A stretch of DNA of 10,251 nucleotides from Planctomycetaceae bacterium UBA4732 (GTDB lineage Bacteria; Planctomycetota; Planctomycetia; Gemmatales; Gemmataceae). Numbering within the stretch: the first letter of the stretch is position 1; every line of letters begins with the position of its first letter. Below the pieces are notes generated by a model. The model was not told the origin of the DNA and did not search any database. It saw only the letters and a program-made list of their open reading frames with translations. Shown here one piece after another: positions 1-8,500 of the stretch. Where the stretch lies: the NCBI GenBank assembly GCA_002404095.1, contig DHJA01000101.1, forward strand, positions 1 through 10,251. The letters run 5' to 3'. The translations under genes were made by a program, and so were the position numbers.

Positions 1-1370
1 CCATGCGTGACGAAGCACTAGCGGCCGGCGTAGCAATTATCATCAGTTCCAACAACGCCGACGCCCATCTCGGCGACAACGCCCAGGTTACCAGCCAGGG
101 CAAAGTGAACGTCACGGCCTACGCCGAAGACGATTTGAAGGCAACGGCCTCCGGCAGCAGCTTCTCCATCACGACGCCCACCAGCCCCGGCTCGCAGGTC
201 AGCCTCGGCGGCGCGTTCGTCCTCGGGACATATAGCAACAACGCGAACGCCGACGTCGGCAAGAACGCCGTCGTCGTCGCCAGCGGTGCAGTCACTGTCC
301 ACTCGGAAGCGAAGGTTCCCGATCAGCTCCCGTTCACCAAGGACGCCCAGGGCGCGGTCGATTTCTTCAAGGGTCTGGAAACCCTGGCGAGCCAGTCCAA
401 ACCCTCAATCGACACGAGCAGCCCTGACTCGTTCGTCAATTCCCTGGGGGTAGCGACCAAGTTCGCGGCGGACGCGACCGGCGGCGAGTTGGTCGGCGCC
501 GCCAAGGCTATCACGCCGTTTTTCAGCTTCCTCAACGGCGCCCTCGGCATCAACAACCTCGCCACGACCTACACCATCTCGAGCGCTTCGTCAAAGACTC
601 GGGACGGCAACGGCAAGTTCGCCTTCGCGGGGACCGTGGACATCATCCACATCGGCAATCATGCGACTTCGTTCATCGACGAAGGCGCTCATGTCACGGC
701 GAACAACGGCCCCTCAGTGACCGTGGATTCCGTCGCTTCCGTCGAAGCGATCAACGTGGCAGGCATGGGGTCGTTCATAAGTCTCTTAACCTCCAAGGGC
801 GCGCCGGGCGCGGGCAGCGACGGCATCGGTCTCGGCGCCAACCTTAGCGCCGGGATTTACGACAACAGCGCCAAGTCCTATCTCGCCGCCGGCGTCAATG
901 TCACGGCCAGCGGGGACGTGAACGTCACGGCCGGGACGAAAATCGTCTCCGTGACCGCGGCCCAGGCCGGGGCGTCGGCGGCCAAGTTCGGGTTAGCGCT
1001 GACCGGCGCTTTGAACGTCATCACCAATCAAGCCATCGCCTACATCGACTCCACGGCCACGGTTACTGCCAACGACCAGGGCAACGTGAACCTGACGGCC
1101 AATTCCGACCTGACCAGCGTCGATCTCGGCTTCGCGCTGTCGTCTTCGCTCGGTTCGACGCCGATGGGGGCGGGCGGGCTGGAAACGGCGGCGCAGGCCG
1201 GCGTCGGCCTCACGGCGGGCGCCAACGTCTTCCTAAACACCACAAAGGCGTTCATCGGCGACGTAGCGCACTCGACCAAGTTTACGACGCCGGGCGTGGT
1301 CCATGCCAACGGCACTGTTAATATCAACGCCGCCAATCAGGAAGTCCTCGTCGGTTTGTCAACGGGTTGA
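1..1370 (+). CDS. 3' end of a giant filamentous adhesin-like beta-solenoid protein (5' partial)
   Basis: The frame is open from the first bases and stops at TGA 1368-1370, giving 455 residues. The ATG at position 3 has no room for a visible ribosome site and is probably internal, so the gene is 5'-truncated by the window. The sequence repeats a rhythm of short beta-strands with Ala/Val/Asn/Asp turns, for example NVTASGDVNVTAGTKI and NVNLTANSDLTSVDL. This alternates with Gly/Ala-rich stretches such as GIGLGANLSAG and AGVGLTAGANVF. Such alternation is typical of very long filamentous adhesins (the LktA-like/hemagglutinin-repeat type). About residues 100-190 (KVPDQLPFTKDAQ..., then a helix-prone ...GELVGAAKAITPFF) form a non-solenoid insertion. 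No cysteine is present. The probable role is an extracellular or surface-attached structural adhesin; the partner is unknown. The protein ends in mid-rhythm (NQEVLVGLSTG) without an anchor or sorting domain, so its C-terminus may be lost. Family assignment is from pattern only. Confidence 0.7.
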   Translation, partial: MRDEALAAGVAIIISSNNADAHLGDNAQVTSQGKVNVTAYAEDDLKATASGSSFSITTPTSPGSQVSLGGAFVLGTYSNNANADVGKNAVVVASGAVTVHSEAKVPDQLPFTKDAQGAVDFFKGLETLASQSKPSIDTSSPDSFVNSLGVATKFAADATGGELVGAAKAITPFFSFLNGALGINNLATTYTISSASSKTRDGNGKFAFAGTVDIIHIGNHATSFIDEGAHVTANNGPSVTVDSVASVEAINVAGMGSFISLLTSKGAPGAGSDGIGLGANLSAGIYDNSAKSYLAAGVNVTASGDVNVTAGTKIVSVTAAQAGASAAKFGLALTGALNVITNQAIAYIDSTATVTANDQGNVNLTANSDLTSVDLGFALSSSLGSTPMGAGGLETAAQAGVGLTAGANVFLNTTKAFIGDVAHSTKFTTPGVVHANGTVNINAANQEVLVGLSTG

Positions 1371-1552
1371 CAGCCTTGCCTGGGTGATTTGAGCCCAGTT
1401 GGGTGGGGAAAATTTGCTGCACCCATTGACAAGCCAGGTTTTGTAGTTTAATTTGTGACTTCTGGTTTGATTCTGTAAAGCACCCCATCACCACTGCCGG
1501 CTCGAGTGGCAAGAGTACGGAGCCCCGATACCTCAACGTGGAGTACAGCAAC
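1371..1552. other. Intergenic region, AT-richer than its surroundings
   Basis: This 182-base stretch separates the adhesin stop from the ATG at 1553. Its middle part (about 1405-1480) is clearly richer in A and T than the coding sequence on either side. It contains the candidate promoter and the ribosome site listed separately. Two weak inverted repeats are visible (CTGGG 1380-1384 with CCCAG 1394-1398; CCACT 1491-1495 with AGTGG 1505-1509). Neither is followed by a T run, so no terminator is called. I see no reading frame resembling the adhesin continuing after 1370. Confidence 0.6.
1426..1452 (+). promoter_or_regulatory. Candidate sigma-70-type promoter of the large RHS surface-protein gene
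   Basis: TTGACA at 1426-1431 is a perfect consensus -35 hexamer. TTTAAT at 1447-1452 matches the -10 consensus at five of six positions. The spacer is 15 bases, shorter than the ideal 17; at 17 bases the hexamer would be TAATTT, a poorer match. The site lies in the most AT-rich part of the gap, about 100 bases upstream of the ATG at 1553, which would leave an untranslated leader of roughly 90 bases. Planctomycete promoter consensus is less well defined than that of E. coli, so this is a candidate only. Confidence 0.35.
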
Positions 1553-1555
1553 ATG
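1540..1555 (+). promoter_or_regulatory. Ribosome binding site and start codon fixing the true 5' end of the large gene
   Basis: GGAG at 1540-1543 lies nine bases before ATG 1553-1555, a good Shine-Dalgarno distance. The peptide from this ATG (MITSFLRKFLGLLN, then basic RAPKRAAG) is the sort of leader seen before the planctomycete LE-x-LE-R-PA signature. It therefore decides the start in favour of 1553 over the in-frame TTG at 1666, which lies inside the signature and has no ribosome site. Confidence 0.65.
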
Positions 1556-1650
1556 ATCACCTCTTTCCTTCGGAAATTCCTCGGGCTGCTCAACGGGACC
1601 GCCAAGGCCGCCCCATTCGTGCGCGCGCCGAAGCGGGCCGCCGGATCCTA
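1553..1650 (+). other. Out-of-frame N-terminal leader segment of the large gene
   Basis: From ATG 1553 this segment encodes about 32 residues: MITSFLRKFLGLLN, a short spacer, then a basic stretch ending RAPKRAAG. Read on in the same frame it gives only a short nonsense tail and then a stop. The distance from 1553 to CTG 1651, the first codon of LCLEVLEQR, is 98 bases, one short of a multiple of three. The leader plus signature is presumably the export/targeting region of the protein. This is inferred from its recurrence in giant secreted planctomycete proteins, not from a classical hydrophobic signal peptide, which is not obvious here. Confidence 0.6.
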
Positions 1651-1665
1651 CTGTGCCTGGAAGTC

Positions 1666-4600
1666 TTGGAACAACGCCTTGCTCCCGCGCTCATCACGTG
1701 GGTGAATCCCAACAGCGGCAACTGGGACGTAGGCTCCAACTGGAGCGGCGGCGTGGCCCCCGGCCTCGGCGACACGGCTGTCATCAACACGGCCGCGACC
1801 GCGACCATCACCATCCAGTCCAGCGACTTCATCTCTGTGCAAAGCATTACCACCGCCAGCAACGACACGTTGTCGATCACGGGGCCGATCAACGGCGGGG
1901 CGGGCGGGGCGTTGGAGGTAACGGCGGGGAACTCGACGTTAAGCGGCGCCCTGTCGATGACGGGCGGCTCGCTGACGGCTACCGGCTCGGGGGTCACGTT
2001 CACGGCCAACGGCGCCACCGCCGTTTCCGCAGCCGATTTATATGCGTACGGGGCCGTGCTGAGTCTGCCGGGGCTGACGAGCTACACTTCCAGGGACAAC
2101 ACCTTCGAGGCGGCTGGCCGGGGCGGCGTGCTTGACGTGTCCGCGCTGACCACGCAGAACCAGTCGTCCGGCTGGATCATCGTGGCGCAGAGCGGCGGCG
2201 AGGTCAAGCTGACCGCCCTCACGAGCACCTATGGATTCGTCAGCGTCTTCGACACCGGCAACAGTACGCTACTCGACCCTAACCTGACCACCCCCAACGG
2301 GTTCATCATCACGCTCGACGGCACCGACGCGCAGGTCGCCAACTCCTGGACCGCGTTCACCCACGGCGACCTGACGGTGACGGGAGGCTCGTTGACCCTG
2401 CCCGGGCTGACCGACGTGGACGGCTCCCACCTGAGCGTGCAGAACGGCGGCGCCCTGGCGCTGCCGGGGCTGACGAGGCTAACGAACCCCGACGTCGCCA
2501 CGACTACCTTCGAGGCGTATGGCCGGGGCAGCGTGCTGGACGTGTCGGCGCTGACCACCCTGACCCAGCTGACCTACTTAGACGTCGTGGCGCAGAGCGG
2601 CGGCGAAGTGAAATTGACCGGCCTGACCAGCCTGAGCACCCAACAATTCATCAGCGTCATCGACACCGGCAACAGTACGCTGCTCGACCCCAACCTGACC
2701 ACCCTCAACGGGGTCCGCGTCACGCTCGACGGCACCGACGCGCAGGTCGCCAACTCCTGGACCACGTTCATCAACGGCACTCTCGCCATCACGGGCGGCT
2801 CGTTGACGTTGCCCGGCCTTAACGACTACGCCAACTCGACTCTTCGACTCAGCGGTGGGGCCGCACTCAGCCTGCCCGTACTCGCCCAGGGCAACATCAC
2901 GTTGACCAACGGCACAAGTGTGACCGTCCGGGGCGCCCTGGTGAGTATGCCCGCCGCGGGGACTTCCGGCGCCACCATCAACGTGCCCGGGTTCGCCGGC
3001 GTAATCTTTACCCTGGACAACAGCGGAATCTTGACGGGCTCGACGGTCAACGTCGGCGCCGGCGCGACCGTCGATCTCTCCGGCGGGACATATACTGGCG
3101 CCACCACCTTCAACGTTGGCCAAGGAAGCAACGTCGTGTTGTCGGGCGGGACATACCTAGGCGGCGCCGCCTTCAACGTCGCCCAGGGGGCGATTGTCGA
3201 TCTTACTGGCGGCACCTATGGCGGCACGCTCACCGGTTCGGGAAGCGGTACGGTACAGTTCAGCAGCGGGCTTGTATTCCCCGCGGTCGGGGGCGGGCTG
3301 ACGCTTGATTTCCCCGGCGCCATGTTCCAGTGGACCGGGGGTGGGTTCGACAGCACCTCGGGCGATCTTGTCAACCTGGGCACGATGAACCTCGCCGGTC
3401 CAAACAACAAACTCTTCTATGCGGCGGGTACCTTTGACAACTTCGGCACGATCATCGAAACCGGCGCCGGTTCTTTGGTGATGTTCAGCAATTTGTCCGA
3501 TGCGCTGAAAAATGAAGTCGGCGCCACGTACCTCCTAGAGTCCGATGCGGGAATATCTTATGCGGCTTCCCCCGGCGAGGTCATCGACAACGCCGGCACG
3601 ATACGCAAGACCGCTGGCGCCGGCGTCTCAACGATTGCCTCGAACGGGGCGCTGACCAACACCGGCGTCATCGAAGTGGATAGCGGAACCCTTGCGCTCG
3701 CACCGATTTCTTTCGCGCAATTGTCTGGCACGGCGCTGACCGGTGGAACCTGGAATGCCCTGAACGGAGCGACCCTGGCGTTCCCCAACGGAACAAGTAT
3801 CACGAGCAACCAGGCCAACATCAGCCTGAGCGGCGCTGGGGCGACGTTCACCGGCATCGCCGGCCTGTCCTCGAACAGCGGCAGTTTCTCGATCACCAAC
3901 GGGGCCGGCTTCACGACGGCCGGCGACCTCAGCAACAGCGGCAGCTTGACGGTTGGCGGCGGCAGTACGCTCACCGTCAAGGGCGCCTACACTCAGACCT
4001 CCGCCGCTGCGCTCAATGACCCATTCAGCGGCGGCCAGTCCGGCGAGGTCGCCGTTCAGGGCGCGGCCAATCTGGCCGGCAACTTCAACGTCAGCCTCGA
4101 CAGCGGCTTCACTCCCAACAGGAACACTGTCTACCCGGTGATGACCTTTGGCAGCCACAGCGGCACGTTCGCCGCGGTCACGGGCCTCGGCGCCTACCTC
4201 ACAGAGCAGCTCAATCCCACCAGCCTGAATCTGGTGAACGGAACGGGCAATCCCGCGGCTCTACAGTTGAGCCAGGTCGCCGCTCCCACCACGGCGACGA
4301 CGGGGCGGCAGATCATGGTCACTTGGCAGGTGAGCAACCCCAGCGGCAACGCCGCTTCCGGCAGCTGGCAGGATAGCGTCTTTCTCTCCACGACGCCGGC
4401 GATCACGTCCAGTTCGCTGCTGCTAGGCAGTGTGACGCACAGTGGCGGCCTGGCCGCGGGCGGCTCGTACAACGCCAGTCTGACCGCAGCCGTGCCAGCC
4501 CTGCCGCCCGGCAATTACTTCGCCATCGTGCAGGCGGACAGCCTCGATCAAGTCCTGGTCCTCAACCGGGCCGGCGCCACGCTTGTCGCCGGCACCGGAC

Positions 4601-5478
4601 AGCTCGCGGTTTCAGTTCCGGCCGTCACCGTCGGCACGCCGGCAAACGGTTCCTTCACCGCCGCCGACCAGGATCAGTATTTCCAGGTCGTCGTGCCCGC
4701 CGGCGGCACGCTCCAGGTCGCGCTCGCCAGCGCCGCCTCCTCCGGCGCCGTCGCCCTGTACGTCAGCCAGGGAACCGAGCCTACCCCGTACAACTTCCAG
4801 GAAGCCGCCGACGTCGCCAACCAGCCGAACCAAACCCTCACGGTCCCGCAAGTCCTGACGGCGGGAACCTACTACATCCTGGCCCACAGCGTCTCCGGTA
4901 ACGCGGCGACGGCCGGCTACACCCTCACGGTCACGCAGGGCAGCGCCTTGAGCGTGTCCGGCATATCGTCGTACTCCGGCGGCAACGCCGGCAACGTCAC
5001 CGTCGAGATCGACGGCGCCAACTTCTCGTCGGCCGCCTCCGCCAGCCTTACCCTCGGCGGCGCCGTCGTCAACGCCACCGCCGTCGATTTCGCGAATGCG
5101 AGTCAGCTGTTCGCCACCTTCAACCTGACTGGAGCGGCCGTCGGCGGCTACACCCTGACCGTGAAGCAAGGCGCACTGTCGGCGACGGCGGCGACCCCGT
5201 TCCAGGTGGTTGCGGCAAAGCCGGCGTCGCTGAACGTGATGCTCATCACGCCGCAGTTCATTCGCTCCGGGCGAACCGGAACCATCGTGGTCACCTACAC
5301 GAACACGACCAATAACGATATGGTCGCCCCACTGCTGGACGTCGCGTCCACCAACACCAGCGTCTTTTTCAGTACGCCGGACGACCCGAACAACTACACG
5401 CAGGACGCCCAGGTTCTCGCAGTGGCCCCGAGCGGGCCGGCATCCTGCGGCCCGGCCAGAGCGGCCAGCTCACGCTGA
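1666..5478 (+). CDS. Multidomain beta-helical surface protein, N-terminal half of the split RHS protein
   Basis: The open frame holds 1,270 residues from a TTG at 1666. That TTG is inside LCLEVLEQRLAPA (1651-1689), so the real start is ATG 1553 with a one-base frameshift. Modules in order: ITWVNPNSGNWDVGSNWSGG (residues 9-28), a GNW/NW motif that opens many secreted beta-helix proteins, with PGLGDTAVI after it; two tandem repeats of 132 and 137 residues (about 132-400); three 21-residue solenoid rungs (462-522); further beta-helical sequence; and a module with GEVAVQGAANLAGNFNVSL (about 795-860) resembling the end of autotransporter-like passengers. Next come a CARDB/adhesion-type beta-sandwich (about 865-985, VTWQVSNPSGNAASGSW), a PPC-like domain (about 989-1093, DQYFQVVVPAGGTLQVAL ... 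GTYYILAH), an IPT/TIG-like domain (about 1095-1182) and the first part of a DUF11-like domain. The final dozen residues (SCGPARAASSR) are frameshift nonsense and carry the only cysteine of the 1,270. Probable role: surface display or adhesion. Confidence 0.7.
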   Translation: MEQRLAPALITWVNPNSGNWDVGSNWSGGVAPGLGDTAVINTAATATITIQSSDFISVQSITTASNDTLSITGPINGGAGGALEVTAGNSTLSGALSMTGGSLTATGSGVTFTANGATAVSAADLYAYGAVLSLPGLTSYTSRDNTFEAAGRGGVLDVSALTTQNQSSGWIIVAQSGGEVKLTALTSTYGFVSVFDTGNSTLLDPNLTTPNGFIITLDGTDAQVANSWTAFTHGDLTVTGGSLTLPGLTDVDGSHLSVQNGGALALPGLTRLTNPDVATTTFEAYGRGSVLDVSALTTLTQLTYLDVVAQSGGEVKLTGLTSLSTQQFISVIDTGNSTLLDPNLTTLNGVRVTLDGTDAQVANSWTTFINGTLAITGGSLTLPGLNDYANSTLRLSGGAALSLPVLAQGNITLTNGTSVTVRGALVSMPAAGTSGATINVPGFAGVIFTLDNSGILTGSTVNVGAGATVDLSGGTYTGATTFNVGQGSNVVLSGGTYLGGAAFNVAQGAIVDLTGGTYGGTLTGSGSGTVQFSSGLVFPAVGGGLTLDFPGAMFQWTGGGFDSTSGDLVNLGTMNLAGPNNKLFYAAGTFDNFGTIIETGAGSLVMFSNLSDALKNEVGATYLLESDAGISYAASPGEVIDNAGTIRKTAGAGVSTIASNGALTNTGVIEVDSGTLALAPISFAQLSGTALTGGTWNALNGATLAFPNGTSITSNQANISLSGAGATFTGIAGLSSNSGSFSITNGAGFTTAGDLSNSGSLTVGGGSTLTVKGAYTQTSAAALNDPFSGGQSGEVAVQGAANLAGNFNVSLDSGFTPNRNTVYPVMTFGSHSGTFAAVTGLGAYLTEQLNPTSLNLVNGTGNPAALQLSQVAAPTTATTGRQIMVTWQVSNPSGNAASGSWQDSVFLSTTPAITSSSLLLGSVTHSGGLAAGGSYNASLTAAVPALPPGNYFAIVQADSLDQVLVLNRAGATLVAGTGQLAVSVPAVTVGTPANGSFTAADQDQYFQVVVPAGGTLQVALASAASSGAVALYVSQGTEPTPYNFQEAADVANQPNQTLTVPQVLTAGTYYILAHSVSGNAATAGYTLTVTQGSALSVSGISSYSGGNAGNVTVEIDGANFSSAASASLTLGGAVVNATAVDFANASQLFATFNLTGAAVGGYTLTVKQGALSATAATPFQVVAAKPASLNVMLITPQFIRSGRTGTIVVTYTNTTNNDMVAPLLDVASTNTSVFFSTPDDPNNYTQDAQVLAVAPSGPASCGPARAASSR
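2059..2865 (+). repeat. Two tandem 132/137-residue repeats in the surface protein
   Basis: Unit 1 is 2059-2454 (396 bases) and unit 2 is 2455-2865 (411 bases). Each runs LxLPGLT ... TFEAxGRGxVLDVSALTT ... VAQSGGEVKLT ... DTGNSTLLDPNLTT ... LDGTDAQVANSW ... GGSLTLPGL. Several DNA patches are identical or nearly so, for example GACACCGGCAACAGTACGCT at 2251-2270 and 2662-2681, and the patch around 2320-2350 against 2731-2761. The offset grows from 396 to 411 bases because unit 2 has five extra codons in its first half. A third copy begins (LSLPVLAQ, from 2866) but diverges at once. The identity at DNA level points to a fairly recent internal duplication. Confidence 0.85.
3049..3231 (+). repeat. 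Three short beta-solenoid rungs of about 21 residues
   Basis: Unit A (3049-3111) and unit B (3112-3174) are each exactly 63 bases; unit C (3175-3231) is slightly shorter. The shared pattern is NVxxGxxVxLxGGTYxGxxxF: NVGAGATVDLSGGTYTG, NVGQGSNVVLSGGTYLG and NVAQGAIVDLTGGTYGG. A 21-residue period with conserved Asn, Gly and alternating hydrophobics is what a right-handed parallel beta-helix rung looks like. Confidence 0.8.
5437..5442 (+). other. Frameshift site at a GGCC/CGGC run separating the two halves
   Basis: The body frame reads VLAVAPSGPA up to about 5442. The RHS frame then takes over as GILRPGQSGQLTLTLLSND from about 5439. The observed bases AGCGGGCCGGCATC would keep frame and give S-G-P-A-G-I if they were AGCGGGCCGGCCGGCATC, four bases longer. 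Loss of one copy of a tandem four-base CGGC unit therefore explains the break neatly. A single lost base (S-G-P-G-I) would also do so. Confidence 0.65.
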
Positions 5479-5519
5479 CCCTCCTGTCCAACGACCTCAT
5501 CAACGGCGACGAGCTTCCG

Positions 5520-8500
5520 GTGCAGGTGAGCCAGATCGAAGCCGGCCAACCCCTCAACCTGGCAGGGCAGCAAGCCGGCCTTCAGCCGAACGGCATCTCG
5601 ACCGCGGCTTGGAACGTGATTTTTGGCAACCTCATGGCGACGGTCGGCACGACCACCGATTCGTATAACGCCGCCCTGGCCCAGGCCGCGACCTACCTCA
5701 GCAGCATTGGCGAAAGCACCAGTGAAGTCAGCGACGTCAGCCGCCTCTATTCGTTCCTGGTTTCCCAGGCCAACGCCTCCTTCCCGATCTCGACGCTGAC
5801 CTCCGCCGTCGATACCTCCCTGTCCACGCCCGGCAGCCTGTCGCTGGCGCTCGACCGGACCTTCGTGTCCACAATTGCCGGCCGCTACCAGCAAGGCATC
5901 TTCGGCCTGGGTTGGACGACCTCCTGGCAAAAGTCCCTGAGCATAGACGGTTCCGGCAACGCGACCATCAACTCCGGCGGCGCCCTCGACTTCTTCGTTC
6001 ACGAGGCCAACGGCAGCTACCTCGACGCCGCCGGCGAGTATGGCGCGCTAACCAGTTCCGGCGGCGTTTTCACCTTCACCGACACCGCCGGCACACAGAA
6101 TGTCTTCCTGGCGGACGGGCTGCTGAACTACGTGCAGGACGCCAACGGCAACCGCATCACGTTGGGCTACAACGGCCAGAATCAACTCGTCATCCTGACC
6201 TACTCCAACCCGTCCGATGCGTCGGAGCCGACCGAGCAGCTAACGCTGACGTACAACGCGATGGCTCTCGTGTCTCAGGCGTCCGACGGCGTTGGCGGCG
6301 CCTGGAACTACGTCTACGACGCGGCCGGTCATCTGCTCTCGGTGACGGCCCCCGGCAACCTGATGACCTCGTACAGCTACGACACCGGCAGCAATCCCGA
6401 GACGGCCAACGCGCTGCTGTCGATCACCAACCCCAATGGATCGCAGCGGAACTTCACCTATGACGGGCAAGGCCGGCTCAGCGGCGTCAGCCAGAACGGC
6501 GGCGCCGACCCGATCACCTACGCCTACCCGGGCGAGGCCGAGGTAACGGCCACCGACGCCGCCGGCGACATGACCACCGTCTGGTACAACGACCTCGGCC
6601 GGGCGTCCCGAGTTACGGATCCGCGGGGCGGCGTCACCAATGACTTGTACGACGCCAACGGCAACCTGGTCGGGGCCACCGACGCCGCCGGCGATACTTA
6701 CCAATACAGCTACAACGGCAACGGCAATCTGACGCAGATCGTCAACCCGCTCGGCCAGACCGTATCTCTGACATACGGTTCGCTCAGCCGCCTGACCTCG
6801 ATCACCGACGGCGCGGGCAACAAGACCCAGTACAGCTACAATTCCGCGGGCAACCTGCTCAGCATTGCCTACCCTGGCGGCAGCCAGCAGTCGTTCAGCT
6901 ACGATCCGCTCGGCAACCTCAGCGAGACCGTCGAACAGAACGGCCACCCGGTCGGCTATGAATACAACGCCCAGGGCTTGGTCACCCAGGAATCGTTCGC
7001 CGACGGCTCCAGCGAAACCTTCGCCTACGACGCCCACGGCAACCTGCTGACTGCGAAGACGTTCAACGCCGGCGGTACGCTCACCGGGACCACCACCCTG
7101 ACCTATAACGCCGCCAATGACCTGCTGTCGATCACCTATCCCAACGGCCAGTTCCTCAACTTCACTTACAACGCGCAGGGGCAGCGCACCCAGAGCGTCG
7201 ATCAGTCCGGCTTCGCGGTCAACTACTCCTACGACGCGCTCGGCCGGCTGTCCGCCCTGAAGGACGGCGCAAACAACCTCATCGTTCAGTACACCTACAA
7301 CAACCTCGGCCAGTTGGTGAAGAAGGTCAACGGCAACGGCACTTACACGACCTACGCCTACGATGCGGCCGGCGATCTGACCAACGAAGTCAACTTCGCG
7401 GGCGGCACAACGGTCAATTCCTCGTTCACCTACACCTACAACCTGCTCGGCGAGCAGACCTCCGTCACCGATAATACCGGCGCCGTCACCCTGTACGGCT
7501 ACGACGCCACCGGCCAGCTGACGCTGGTGACGTTGCCGGGCGGCCAGACCATCGCCTACGTCTACAACGCGGCCGGCGACCGCACCGAGGTCGTCAACAA
7601 TGGCACGCCGACCAACTACGCCAGCAACGCTGACAACGAGATCACGCAGGTCGGCGCGACGACCTACACCTACGACGCCAACGGCAATCTGCACACGATG
7701 ATCGATGCAAGCGGCACGACCACGTACACCTACAACGATCTGAATCAGCTCACGTCGATTGCCGGCTCGGACGGCACGACGACGGCCTTCCAGTACAGCC
7801 CGCTCGGCTTCCTGGTGGGCACTTCGGTGACGAGCGGCGGTAACACCAGCCAGACGAATTATCTGGTCGATCCGACCGGCCTGGGCAACGTGGCGGCGTC
7901 CTACAACGGCAGCGGCGCGCTGATCGCCCACTACACCTACGGCCTCGGCCTGGTCAGCCAGACCGGCCCGAGCGGCACGGGCTACTACGACTTCAACGCC
8001 AGCGGCAACACGGTCGGCATCACCGGCGCCGGCGGCGCCTACGTCAACCAGTACAGCTACCAGCCGTTCGGCGAGACGACAACCATTTCGGCGGCGCTGC
8101 CGAACCCGTTCACGCTCGCCGGACAGGACGGCGTGATGCAGATCGACGCGAACCTGTTCCACATGCGGGCAAGGGACTACACGCCAGCAACAGGACAGTT
8201 TTTAAGCAACGATCCGATCGGCTTGGCTGGTGGAGACTCTAACCTCCGACGTTATGTGAGTAACGATCCCGTCAACCTTATCGACCCCACAGGGCTGGTC
8301 GCAACCCGACTGCGCCTCGCGCGGTACGCCCGCGGCCGCCCCCTCGACCCCACAGGGCCGGTCGTAACTGTCCAGACGGTACTGCCGAACATCGCCGAAG
8401 TGGATGACTTCGGTACAGAGCGCGTGATAAAAGGGAAAGCGCGGAACCGTCCGAACATTTTCGATGTGTTTGACATCTTCGACGAGCGGGTGACCGTGAC

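Noticed and set aside
1380..1398. CTGGG/CCCAG inverted repeat as terminator of the adhesin gene
   Set aside because: The stem is only five or six pairs with a nine-base loop, and no T run follows.
1324..1605. Minus-strand frame of 93 codons across the intergenic gap
   Set aside because: It overlaps both flanking coding ends and the promoter region, and has no recognisable motif or ribosome site.
1640..1660. Programmed ribosomal frameshift at the leader joint
   Set aside because: There is no slippery heptamer and no evident downstream structure; a simple one-base deletion or sequencing error is more likely.
1653..2135. Plus-strand frame of 160 codons overlapping the start of the body
   Set aside because: Its Arg/His/Gly-rich composition is typical of a wrong frame, and the overlapping body frame encodes recognisable modules.
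5520..5540. GTG 5520 as the genuine start of a separate RHS gene
   Set aside because: There is no Shine-Dalgarno site and no export leader, and module sequence continues upstream in the same frame to about 5442.
6240..8162. A 640-codon open frame on the minus strand
   Set aside because: It lies exactly antisense to the YD repeats. Its Val/Gly/Ala/Arg-rich, roughly 20-residue periodic translation mirrors the repeat on the other strand. GC-rich third positions commonly keep such antisense frames open, and no start signal is seen.
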